A stretch of 64,000 nucleotides of DNA. Source: Phenylobacterium aquaticum (GTDB lineage Bacteria; Pseudomonadota; Alphaproteobacteria; Caulobacterales; Caulobacteraceae). Location of the stretch: assembly GCA_947378305.1 (NCBI GenBank), contig CANCJJ010000009.1, forward strand, positions 1-64,000, written 5' to 3'. This document shows, piece after piece, positions 1 to 7,818 of this stretch; within the stretch, counting starts at the first letter, position 1, and each line of letters starts with the position of its first letter. The position numbers and the translations under genes were made by a program. The notes beneath the pieces were generated by a model, which was not told where the DNA came from, did not search any database, and worked only from the letters and a program-made list of their open reading frames with translations.

Positions 1-165
1 ACCAAGGGCCTCAAGGAATTCGTCACCGAGTTCGTGTCAGATGCCGCGACCGGCCGGGGTGGCTATCTTCAGTCACGGGGTCTGATTCCGCTGCCAGCGG
101 GTCAGCATAGTGCTCAGAAGGATCAGGTCCAAAAGGCTCCCGCCATGCCGCGTCCTGCGGCCTAG
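1..165 (+). CDS. PstS-like phosphate-binding protein, C-terminal fragment
   Basis: The open frame enters from the left edge and ends at TAG 163-165, giving the last 54 residues of a protein whose start lies outside the window. The text GLKEFVTEFVSD, then GGYLQSRGLIPLP, resembles the C-terminal helix and the final GY..GLIPLP of periplasmic phosphate-binding proteins of the PstS family, which deliver phosphate to the PstCAB transporter. A hydrophilic tail of about 20 residues follows. Assignment rests on this short tail only; another periplasmic binding protein of the same fold is possible. Confidence 0.55.
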   Translation, partial: TKGLKEFVTEFVSDAATGRGGYLQSRGLIPLPAGQHSAQKDQVQKAPAMPRPAA

Positions 166-180
166 ACTTTTTCATGGTCT

Positions 181-208
181 CCGCCTGGGCCTTGAGGGCT
201 CAGGCGGG
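181..208. terminator. GC-rich hairpin between convergent genes
   Basis: CCGCCTGGGC pairs with GCTCAGGCGG (one G:U pair) around a short loop, between the pstS-like stop and the stop of the minus-strand glycosyltransferase. There is no U-run on either side, so a role as terminator for one or both genes is inferred only from its position. Confidence 0.35.
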
Positions 209-236
209 TTATGAAGCCAAGCGTGTCGTGCAGCCG

Positions 237-1640
237 TCAGTCGGCTTCAGTCCTGGGCCGCTTGACCCGGGCCAGTCGGCGCAGCTTACGCCAGAAGCGG
301 GTCTTTTCCGCCTCAGGATAGGGCTGGAGGTTGCGTACAAAATCCTCGGCACAGGCGCGCCAGGAAAAGCCTTCCGCAAATTGGCGTACCCTTGCGCGGT
401 CGAGCTTAAGGGCCTCCAGGCAGGCCTCGCGAAGGCCCTCGGTGGCCGTCACTGCGAGGGTTCCAGCGCCTGAATTCGGAATAATGTCTATCGGACCCGG
501 GGCTGGATAGGCAGCGACGGGCGTGCCTGCGGCCATGGCTTCCAGGATCACCAGCCCGAAGGTGTCGGTCAGGGACGGAAAGACAAAGACGTCGGCACAG
601 GCAAAGTGATCTGCGAGGTCGGTCCCCAGGCGGGTCCCCCGAAAGACCACTTCAGGATATTTCTCTTCCAGCTCGGCCTTTTGTGGACCATCGCCCACCA
701 CGACCTTGGTGCCAGGAAGGTCAAGGCTGAGGAAGGCCTCGATATTCTTCTCGACCGCAACCCGCCCGACGGACAGGAATATTGGTCGTGGAAGGTCCTT
801 GAAAATATCCGGCTCGGTCGATGTCCGGGGGTGAAACTGCACCGTATCCACGCCCCTGGACCAGGGGGTGATATTGCCGAAGCCATGCTGCAGCAATTCA
901 TCGCGCATGGTCGGTGTGGCCACCATCAATCGGCCTGAGGGCTTATGAAACCAGCGCATATAGGCATAGCCCGCCGCCAGGGGCAGGGGGAGCCGGGCAG
1001 AGACATATTCCGGAAACCGGGTGTGATAGCTGGTGGTGAAGGGCAGTTTCCACTCCACGCATAGCCTGCGGGCCGCCAGGCCGATCGGCCCTTCGGTAGC
1101 AATGTGGATGGCTTCGGGCTCAAAGGCCTTGAACCTTTCCCGCACGGGCTCATAGGCCCCCACCGCCACCTTGATCTCGGCATAGGTGGGCATGGGGAAG
1201 GTCTTGAACTGGTCAGGGTGAATGACTTCCACCGTGTGGCCCATGGCCTCCATCTCGGCGATGACCCGGGTGAGGGTGCGCACCACGCCGTTGACCTGAG
1301 GCTCCCAGGCATCGGTGGCGATGAGAATTCGCATGGGCTTCTGACCATCAATCTCCAGGCGGACGCCTTCGCGAACTCTGGACATTGAGGGCTTTGGAGG
1401 GGAGAGGGTCTGGGTGTGTAGCCAGGTCCAGAAGGCCCCCATCAGGGCCTCCCGGGTCGGGAAGTAGCGATACACCGTCCGCTCACCGATTTCGGCTTCC
1501 TTGGCGATCGCTGAAAAATTGACATCGTCCAGCGTGCCGGCATTCAGCTTTCTGGCGACGGCCTGCAAGATACGATCGCGAGTCTCGGCCTTTTGCCGGC
1601 TGCGAAGGTTTGCAAGATATTGCGTCGGTGGCAGGCTCAT
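237..1640 (-). CDS. TetR-type HTH domain fused to a GT4 glycosyltransferase
   Basis: This 467-residue frame joins two unrelated parts. Residues about 15-75 are a TetR/AcrR DNA-binding domain, with the helix-turn-helix at 42-60 (FSAIAKEAEIGERTVYRYF). The usual TetR ligand domain is missing. From Met103 (MRILIATDAWEPQVNGVV) to the end the protein is a complete GT-B fold glycosyltransferase of family 4, with SVGRVAVEKN near 290-299 and the nucleotide-sugar signature SLTDTFGLVILEAMAAG near 356-372. Family members transfer mannose or glucose to lipids or glycans. It sits 33 bp downstream of an LpxH-like gene, a pairing seen in alphaproteobacteria. ATG 1334 has no convincing ribosome site, so a single fused product is favoured; a separate internal start cannot be excluded. 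Confidence 0.8.
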   Translation of the reverse strand: MSLPPTQYLANLRSRQKAETRDRILQAVARKLNAGTLDDVNFSAIAKEAEIGERTVYRYFPTREALMGAFWTWLHTQTLSPPKPSMSRVREGVRLEIDGQKPMRILIATDAWEPQVNGVVRTLTRVIAEMEAMGHTVEVIHPDQFKTFPMPTYAEIKVAVGAYEPVRERFKAFEPEAIHIATEGPIGLAARRLCVEWKLPFTTSYHTRFPEYVSARLPLPLAAGYAYMRWFHKPSGRLMVATPTMRDELLQHGFGNITPWSRGVDTVQFHPRTSTEPDIFKDLPRPIFLSVGRVAVEKNIEAFLSLDLPGTKVVVGDGPQKAELEEKYPEVVFRGTRLGTDLADHFACADVFVFPSLTDTFGLVILEAMAAGTPVAAYPAPGPIDIIPNSGAGTLAVTATEGLREACLEALKLDRARVRQFAEGFSWRACAEDFVRNLQPYPEAEKTRFWRKLRRLARVKRPRTEAD

Positions 1641-1673
1641 GACAGTGGAATTGTCACTAATTTGGTTTATTCG

Positions 1674-2495
1674 TCAATAGGATGTTTGAGGTTCTTGGGC
1701 AATCTGGTTCACTTGGGCGAGTGTCTTTTCCCAGTGGACCGGCGTACTGAGCTTGGCCCAGTCAAGGATTTCCAACCGACCGTCGAAATGTTCCACCACC
1801 GCCGTGCAGCTTTCGACCCAGTCGCCGTCATTTATGTAGGTCAAGTCACCCATCTGGCGAATTTCGGCCTTGTGGATATGGCCGCAAATGACCCCGTCCA
1901 CACCGCGCCGCCGTCCTTCTTCAATGACGGCCTCCTCGAAGTTTTCAATGAACTGGAGCGCCTTCTTCACCCGCGTCTTCACATAGGCTGAAAAGGACCA
2001 GTAGCCGAAGCCCATGCGCCGCCGCAGCCGGTTGAACAGGGTATTGGCAAACAGGAGCATGCGGTAGCCATAGTCCCCCATGAAGGCCAGCCAACGGGCG
2101 TGCTGCACAACGCCATCAAATTCATCCCCGTGGGTGACCAGGAACCGACGCCCGTCTGCCGTCTCGTGAATATGGTCGCGAACCACAAGCACCCCGCCGA
2201 AGTGCAGGCCAATGAAGTCGCGTACGACCTCATCATGATTGCCGGGGACATAGATGACCTTCACGCCCTTCCGGGCCAGCCTGAGGACCTTCTGGACAAC
2301 GTCATTGTGCGCCTGGGGCCAGTACCAGCCAGACCGGAGTTTCCAGCCGTCGATAATGTCGCCCACGAGGAACAGGGTGTCGCATTCGACATGGCGGATG
2401 AAGTCCAGCAAGAGTTCGGCCTGACAGCCCCGGGTCCCCAGATGAATGTCGGAAATGAACACCGTGCGATAATGACGGCTTGGCAGATCAGTCAT
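1674..2495 (-). CDS. UDP-2,3-diacylglucosamine diphosphatase-like metallophosphoesterase
   Basis: The protein has 273 residues and the full set of calcineurin-like metal ligands: SDIHLG (15-20), GDIIDGW (45-51), GNHDE (85-89), HGDEFD (122-127) and GHIHKAE (205-211). This arrangement matches LpxH-type enzymes, which hydrolyse UDP-2,3-diacylglucosamine in lipid A synthesis at the inner face of the cytoplasmic membrane. The alphaproteobacterial LpxH-like group is broad, so the substrate is inferred. The TetR/glycosyltransferase fusion follows 33 bp downstream on the same strand, suggesting co-expression in envelope lipid or glycan metabolism. Confidence 0.8.
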   Translation of the reverse strand: MTDLPSRHYRTVFISDIHLGTRGCQAELLLDFIRHVECDTLFLVGDIIDGWKLRSGWYWPQAHNDVVQKVLRLARKGVKVIYVPGNHDEVVRDFIGLHFGGVLVVRDHIHETADGRRFLVTHGDEFDGVVQHARWLAFMGDYGYRMLLFANTLFNRLRRRMGFGYWSFSAYVKTRVKKALQFIENFEEAVIEEGRRRGVDGVICGHIHKAEIRQMGDLTYINDGDWVESCTAVVEHFDGRLEILDWAKLSTPVHWEKTLAQVNQIAQEPQTSY

Positions 2496-2560
2496 TTTTA
2501 ACCCCCCGCAAAATGACCCGAGTGTCTGCCCCCCTAGGGTGATTGCATGTCAGTCCTGTG

Positions 2561-2588
2561 AACCCCGGAACTGGCTTTTTTCCGGGTT
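2561..2588. promoter_or_regulatory. Imperfect inverted repeat, candidate TetR operator
   Basis: AACCCCGGAA is followed after about nine bases by TTCCGGGTT, giving a near-perfect inverted repeat that ends 24 bp before the TetR start at 2612. It lies between divergent genes, the usual site for autoregulation by TetR proteins. That the neighbouring regulator binds it is inference; a weak hairpin is the alternative reading. Confidence 0.35.
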
Positions 2589-2611
2589 GAATTCGCTCTA
2601 GGGTTGCGGAG

Positions 2612-3241
2612 ATGAACACCCCTGCTGCAAACTCCCGGGAAACGGCCAAGTCGCTGCGGACGCGCACGCGAATTCTCAGGGCCGCCATGTCCCAGATGGC
2701 GCTGGTCGGTTATCACGGGGCCGACAATGCCTGTATTGCCGCTGCAGCCGGCCTGACGCGCGGGGCCCTGCTTTATCATTTCCCGGTCCGGGAAGATCTG
2801 GTGCTTGCCCTTATTCCCTACATAGAGGCAGAGCGGATTGCCCTGTTCGAGCAGGCAGCTGTGGCACCGGCTGGCGTGGACGCCTCCGAGCACGCCATCG
2901 ATAGTTACTGGAAGCTCTTGCATGAGACGCCCTTCCTGGCCTTTGCCGAACTGGAGGCGGCCGCCCGCGCCGATGACATGATCAGGCTCGCGCTTTCGGA
3001 CGCTCAAAATCGATTTGACCGCGCTCAGCTTGGCGGCCGATTCAACGCCCTCGCCCAAGCGGGCATTGATCCCCGTTTTCAGGCAAGCCGCGACCTGGGA
3101 CGGTTTCTGCTGGAGGGCCTGGCGCGCGGGGCCATGACCTATGATCAGACCCGCCGGGCAGACCGGCTCATCAGCGTCGTCAAACGCGCCGTGCGGGCCT
3201 TGAACCGAAAAGGTGAGGTCCTGGACCTGTGGATGGATTGA
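2612..3241 (+). CDS. TetR/AcrR family transcriptional regulator
   Basis: This 209-residue protein has an N-terminal TetR DNA-binding domain: the frame RTRTRILRAAM begins helix 1 and the helix-turn-helix lies near 39-58 (NACIAAAAGLTRGALLYHF). The remaining 140 residues form a helical ligand domain typical in length for the family. The ATG is preceded by GCGGAG. It is divergent from the LpxH-like gene and 163 bp upstream of a TonB-dependent receptor on the same strand, so control of that receptor is plausible. The effector cannot be predicted. Confidence 0.85.
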   Translation: MNTPAANSRETAKSLRTRTRILRAAMSQMALVGYHGADNACIAAAAGLTRGALLYHFPVREDLVLALIPYIEAERIALFEQAAVAPAGVDASEHAIDSYWKLLHETPFLAFAELEAAARADDMIRLALSDAQNRFDRAQLGGRFNALAQAGIDPRFQASRDLGRFLLEGLARGAMTYDQTRRADRLISVVKRAVRALNRKGEVLDLWMD

Positions 3242-3302
3242 GGCCTGCCTGGCCCAATTGAGCCTCAACAGCCTGCTAGGGTGCAACGGTAGGGCAGTGA
3301 CG

Positions 3303-3333
3303 TTACAAAACTGTCTCAAACCTTACACAAAAC
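3303..3333. promoter_or_regulatory. Direct repeat in the TonB receptor promoter region
   Basis: TTACAAAAC (3303-3311) and TTACACAAAAC (3323-3333) are spaced 20 bp start to start, about two helical turns, in an AT-richer patch 70-100 bp upstream of the receptor start. This fits an activator or repressor site, but no protein can be assigned. Confidence 0.3.
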
Positions 3334-3404
3334 CGTATCGAAGAGCCTCTAACGCACCTGAAGTCTAATTGGCCGAAAAATGGCCGGAGCCTCAGGGGAA
3401 GTTT

Positions 3405-5843
3405 ATGAACAAGTGGTTTTCCACGGTTGCGCTGTCCAGCATGATGCTGGCTCTCGCCTCCAATGCCTGGTCCGCAGAGGCTTCTGCAGACGCCAAGGAG
3501 TCCAGCAGCACCACGCTCAGCGAGGTGATTGTCACTGCGACCAAGACTGAGACGAACCTACAGAAGACCCCGATCGCCATCACCGTGATCGGTGAGACGG
3601 CCATGTCCCAGCGTCACGTGGAAAGCCTGATTAACCTGGCTGACGGCGCGGTTCCCTCTCTGCGGATTGCCACCTTCGAGGCGCGCCAATCTGCGCTGAC
3701 CGTCGGCATTCGCGGCATTGTCCCCTTTGACGCGAACCAGACCGCCCGGGACCAGGGCGTTGGTGTCTATCTCGACGGCGTCTATCTCGGCCGCCAGCAA
3801 GGCCTGAATGCGGGCCTGTTCGATGTCCAGCGCGTCGAAGTCCTCCGCGGCCCACAGGGCACGCTCTTCGGTCGTAACACCGAAGGCGGTGCGCTCAGCA
3901 TCGTCACCAAGGCTCCCACGGGCGTCTTTGGTGGCCGGGTCGTTGCCGGGGTTGGCAATTACGGGGCTTACAGCGGCGAACTCCACCAGGACTTCCAGTC
4001 CTTCGCCGACATTTCGATGAAGGTCGATGCCATCATCCAGCATCAGGATCCTACCGTCAAAAACCCGGCAAGCGGCCAGGCAGGCTGGAACCAGTATGAC
4101 CGCAAGGGCATCCGGATTGCTGCCCTCTACAAGCCCACCGACAACTTCAGCGCCATGATCTCGGCGGACTATGCGAAGGACTATAATACGCCCTTCTTTA
4201 GCCAGCTGGTGAATTTCAACCCCTATGGCAAGCGCGTCCGCACCCTTGCGGAAGTCCAGGCCTCGGCCAGCGCCCCGTCTGGAACCATCAACCCGCTTGC
4301 CCCTCTGGTGCACGTCTACACCGATCGCCAAACCGCCTCGGACATTGGCACGATCCAACAGCCCAGCCTTGATGAGACCGGCGGCCTTTCCGCAGTTCTG
4401 AAATATACGGTTTCGCCTTCGCTGGAACTGCGCTCGATCACTTCGGCGCGGGGCGTCGGAACCAACCAGTATGATAACTCGGGTATCGAAAGCCGGAACG
4501 TGTTTACCGCACTCACCACGGCAAACCCGAACCCTACCTTTGGCCGCTATAGCCTTTCAGATCTCTACCAGCGCCAGTTCAGCCAGGAATTCCAGGCGGT
4601 GGGTAGCCTTGGTGAAAACTTCACCTATGTGGCCGGGGCCTATTACTTCCGGGAATACGTAAAGGAATCGGCTGCAACGCCCTTTACCAACCTCTGGAAC
4701 GCAGACGGCACAGCCTATTCGCTTCGTTCGTCCTATGGCACAGCGCCCTATAATACGAGCACCCTGGCCGGCTGGGAAAAGGGCACCCGCCTGCTGGCCC
4801 GCGCCAGCCATGCCGATGCTACGAGCTATGCCGTCTATGGCCAGGGCACCTATACGCCAGCCTCGATGGAGAACCTGCACCTCACCGTGGGCGGGCGCTT
4901 CACCACCGACAAGCGTGATGGCCTGCTCTATATGGTGAGCGGCAAGGCTTCGAACTTTAAGTTCAATTATGACAAGAGCCGGTTCGACCCCATGGTCAAC
5001 CTGGCCTACGATGCGGCCGAAGGCATCAATGTCTATGCCAAGTACTCGACCGGCTATCGCGCTGGTGGAGCCAACGACCGGTCCTCAAACTTCCAGGCCT
5101 TTGATGCAGAATCCGTCAAGGCCTATGAGCTGGGCCTGAAGATGGACCTCCTGGATCGCCGTCTGCGCGTCAACCTGGCTGCCTATGCCATGGACCGCGA
5201 CAAGACCCAGACGGACTTCGACAGCGTTGACACCACGCCGGGTAGCCCGACCCTTGGCGCTCACACTGAGGAAACGCGGAACTCCCCCGGGACATCCAAG
5301 ATCCGCGGCATTGAAGCTGACGTCACCGCCAAGGTCTCGGAAGCCATGACCGTGGGTCTTAGCTATGCCTACACTGACGTGAAGGTTCCGGCGGCCCCCT
5401 TCCCCTTCTCGGGCTCTGGAAACTACATTGCTTACGGTGCTCCCTTCCCCGTGAAGGTGGTCTACACCCCGCCGAACGCAGCCTCGGGCTATATTGACTA
5501 TCAGGTCCCCGTTGGCGACATGACCTTCGTTGGTCACATCGACGCCAACTATGCCGATGCGCAATATGCCTTCCAGGCCGAGTTTGCCGACGTCTCGCCG
5601 ACCGGGAAGTCGATCCAGCAGATTGCCGTGAAGACGGACTCCAGCTTCATCGTCAATGCCAACCTGGCCCTGGCGGACATCACCATGGGAAGCGGTTCCG
5701 CGACGGTTTCGGTCTGGAGCCGCAACCTCCTCGACGAGTCCCACATCTACCGCATCTCGGGCGCCAACCGTGGCACGATTGGTGACTATGCGAACTTCAA
5801 CCCGCCCCGCACCTTCGGTGTGGAACTGCGCGTAAAGTACTAG
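3405..5843 (+). CDS. TonB-dependent outer-membrane receptor
   Basis: The mature protein is an outer-membrane gated beta-barrel that imports a ligand using TonB energy. I chose ATG 3405 because AGGGGAAG lies four bases upstream and a clean signal peptide follows (MNKWFSTVAL...AWSAEA). The product is 812 residues. A TonB box (EVIVTA, 40-45) is followed by a plug domain with VGVYLDGVYLGR and VEVLRGPQGTLFGRNTEGGAL, and the barrel ends in an aromatic strand (FGVELRVKY). The family is very broad in Caulobacterales, so the ligand is unknown. The TetR gene upstream may control it. Two hairpins close the unit. Confidence 0.93.
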   Translation: MNKWFSTVALSSMMLALASNAWSAEASADAKESSSTTLSEVIVTATKTETNLQKTPIAITVIGETAMSQRHVESLINLADGAVPSLRIATFEARQSALTVGIRGIVPFDANQTARDQGVGVYLDGVYLGRQQGLNAGLFDVQRVEVLRGPQGTLFGRNTEGGALSIVTKAPTGVFGGRVVAGVGNYGAYSGELHQDFQSFADISMKVDAIIQHQDPTVKNPASGQAGWNQYDRKGIRIAALYKPTDNFSAMISADYAKDYNTPFFSQLVNFNPYGKRVRTLAEVQASASAPSGTINPLAPLVHVYTDRQTASDIGTIQQPSLDETGGLSAVLKYTVSPSLELRSITSARGVGTNQYDNSGIESRNVFTALTTANPNPTFGRYSLSDLYQRQFSQEFQAVGSLGENFTYVAGAYYFREYVKESAATPFTNLWNADGTAYSLRSSYGTAPYNTSTLAGWEKGTRLLARASHADATSYAVYGQGTYTPASMENLHLTVGGRFTTDKRDGLLYMVSGKASNFKFNYDKSRFDPMVNLAYDAAEGINVYAKYSTGYRAGGANDRSSNFQAFDAESVKAYELGLKMDLLDRRLRVNLAAYAMDRDKTQTDFDSVDTTPGSPTLGAHTEETRNSPGTSKIRGIEADVTAKVSEAMTVGLSYAYTDVKVPAAPFPFSGSGNYIAYGAPFPVKVVYTPPNAASGYIDYQVPVGDMTFVGHIDANYADAQYAFQAEFADVSPTGKSIQQIAVKTDSSFIVNANLALADITMGSGSATVSVWSRNLLDESHIYRISGANRGTIGDYANFNPPRTFGVELRVKY

Positions 5844-5854
5844 GACAGTCGGAA

Positions 5855-5879
5855 CCGCCGACCCGGCCTGGGTCGGCGG
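5855..5879 (+). terminator. Perfect 10-bp hairpin after the TonB receptor
   Basis: CCGCCGACCC, loop GGCCT, GGGTCGGCGG starts 12 bases after the receptor stop. It has no U-run but lies directly before a canonical terminator, so it may protect the mRNA 3' end or act as a second stop. Confidence 0.5.
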
Positions 5880-5912
5880 ACTCCTCCCTGCCAAGGGGGG
5901 ACGCTTTAGAAC

Positions 5913-5946
5913 AAGACCAGGGGGCAGCCGCTTCCTGGTCTTTTTT
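5913..5946 (+). terminator. Rho-independent terminator
   Basis: AAGACCAGG pairs with CCTGGTCTT and is followed directly by a run of six T residues (5941-5946). This is a textbook intrinsic terminator for the TonB receptor transcript. It lies 34 bp before the stop of the convergent DUF885 gene. Confidence 0.85.
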
Positions 5947-5979
5947 ATGGGCCGCTCGTGTCCAGCTCAGAACCCTGGA

Positions 5980-7725
5980 CTAGCGGCGCTTTTCCTGGGC
6001 GATCCAGCGATCAATCCTCTGCTCCAGCAGGGACAGGGGCAGGGGCCCGCCCAGCAGGACCGCATCGTGGAAGCGCCGGATATCGAATCGGTCCCCCAGG
6101 GCCGCCTGAGCACGGGACCTGAGTTGCACAATCTTCATCTCGCCGATCTTGTAGGCCAGGGCCTGCCCCGGCCAGGACACATAGCGCGCCAGTTCAACCT
6201 CGATATTCAGGGAGGACAGGGCCGTATTATCCGTGAAACAGGCTCTTGCCTGGTCCAGGGTCCAGCCCTTCCAGTGCATGCCGGTATCCGCGACTAGGCG
6301 ACAGGCTCGCCACATTTCGTAGGACAAGCGCCCGAACCGCTCATAGGCGTCCTGGTAGATACCCATCTCGCCGCCCAGCTTTTCGGAATAGAGGCCCCAG
6401 CCTTCGGTAAAGGCGGTGACGTCTGCGGCCCGCCGGAAGGCTGGAACATCCGTCAGTTCATCCCCCAGGGCGATCTGCAGATGATGTCCCGGCACGGCTT
6501 CATGCAGGGTCAGGGCGGGGAGTTCATAAAGCGGTCGCTGGTCCAGGCGCGAGGTATTGACCATAAAGCCGCCCGCAACGCCTTGGGCTGGGCTACCCCC
6601 GAAATAACGTCCGGTGGTGTAGGTCGCCTCAATATCCGCAGGCACGGGCCTTACGCCATAGGTCAGCCGGGGCAGGGTCGCAAACCAGCCCGGAAGCTGA
6701 TCATCAATTCGCTTGGCAATCCGGGAGGCCTTTTCCAGCAAGGCCTCTCTGGAGGTGGCGTAAAAGCGGGGATCAGACCGCAGATAGGCCTGGAAGGCCT
6801 TGAAGTCGCCCTTAAAGCCGGTCTCCGCCATGACGGTCTCCATCTCCTGACGGATGCGCCGGACTTCAGACTGGCCGATCTCGTGAATCTGGTCCGGGGT
6901 CAGGTCTGTGGTTGTATGGTCAGCGACCAGCCAACGGTAATAGGCCTCTCCGCCGGGAAGGCTGCGAGCCCCAAGGTCTGCCCTGGCCACCGGCAAGTAT
7001 TCCGAGGTCAGGAAGGTCACAAAGGCCTCTTGCGCCGGTCTGACTTGATCCTTGATGACTGTTTCCGCTTCTGACCGCAGTCGGGCCTGATCTGCGGGCG
7101 AAATCGTGGGCGGGAGGATCTTCAGCGGCGTCATTAGGACATCGGACTCCACCGGGGCCATTGCTTGTGACCGCGCATGGTCAATCACCTGCTCAACCGT
7201 GGTGCGCGGCTGGGTGAAGCGGGTGGAAATGCCCCGGCGGGCGTTGGCAATATTGTCCTGGTAATATCGGGGTAGGGCGCGGAGCCGGGCAATCCAGGCC
7301 TCTGCATCAGCCTGGGATCGCACCGGCGTGGTTGTCGCCAGATAGCCCATGGTCTGGTTGAAGCCCCCATCGGAATTGAAGGGCATTCGCGCCTCGTCAA
7401 AGCTTAGGCTTTGCAGGGACCGGTCCAGGGTCCAGGCCAGAAAGTTTCGGTTCAACTGCCCCTCTGGGGACAGGCCGCTGTCTGAAATGCCGGACAGTCG
7501 CTTTTTGAACCCCTCCAGGGCCTGGGCGCGACGTGCGTCAGCGGCGGGGGTGACATCGGGCATTTGTCCCAAGGCGGCGCGGTCGCCTTCCCGGCCCGCC
7601 TGGATGGGACTGTCGGCCCGCCCATAGGCTTCATAGTCTGCGATCAGCCGCTTGACCTGGCCATCGTCGGCCAAGGCGGGACGGGCGAGCGCCAAAACCA
7701 GAAAAGCAAACACAAAGCGACGCAT
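5980..7725 (-). CDS. DUF885 family secreted zinc peptidase
   Basis: The protein belongs to the DUF885 group of helical metallopeptidase-like proteins, thought to be periplasmic or lipid-anchored carboxypeptidases. The zinc motif HEAVPGHH lies near residues 408-415 and the third-ligand region TEGWGLYSE near 440-448. A signal peptide MRRFVFAFLVLALARPALA opens the protein. Two adjacent ATG codons exist; I used 7725 because AGGAG sits six bases upstream of it (7728 is the alternative). The length, 581 residues, is normal. It is divergent from the amino acid permease, which fits a peptide or amino acid uptake role, but the substrate is unknown. Confidence 0.87.
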   Translation of the reverse strand: MRRFVFAFLVLALARPALADDGQVKRLIADYEAYGRADSPIQAGREGDRAALGQMPDVTPAADARRAQALEGFKKRLSGISDSGLSPEGQLNRNFLAWTLDRSLQSLSFDEARMPFNSDGGFNQTMGYLATTTPVRSQADAEAWIARLRALPRYYQDNIANARRGISTRFTQPRTTVEQVIDHARSQAMAPVESDVLMTPLKILPPTISPADQARLRSEAETVIKDQVRPAQEAFVTFLTSEYLPVARADLGARSLPGGEAYYRWLVADHTTTDLTPDQIHEIGQSEVRRIRQEMETVMAETGFKGDFKAFQAYLRSDPRFYATSREALLEKASRIAKRIDDQLPGWFATLPRLTYGVRPVPADIEATYTTGRYFGGSPAQGVAGGFMVNTSRLDQRPLYELPALTLHEAVPGHHLQIALGDELTDVPAFRRAADVTAFTEGWGLYSEKLGGEMGIYQDAYERFGRLSYEMWRACRLVADTGMHWKGWTLDQARACFTDNTALSSLNIEVELARYVSWPGQALAYKIGEMKIVQLRSRAQAALGDRFDIRRFHDAVLLGGPLPLSLLEQRIDRWIAQEKRR

Positions 7726-7818
7726 CATGATCTCCTGAACAAGAACCAAGTCCTACCCCTCTTGATGCGGAGCGCCAATGCAGGTCATGCTAACGACCAA
7801 ATCTTGGGGGTAAGCGAC

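Noticed and set aside
2534..3319. 261-codon minus-strand frame opposite the TetR gene
   Set aside because: The plus-strand TetR gene has clear family motifs; the opposite frame has none.
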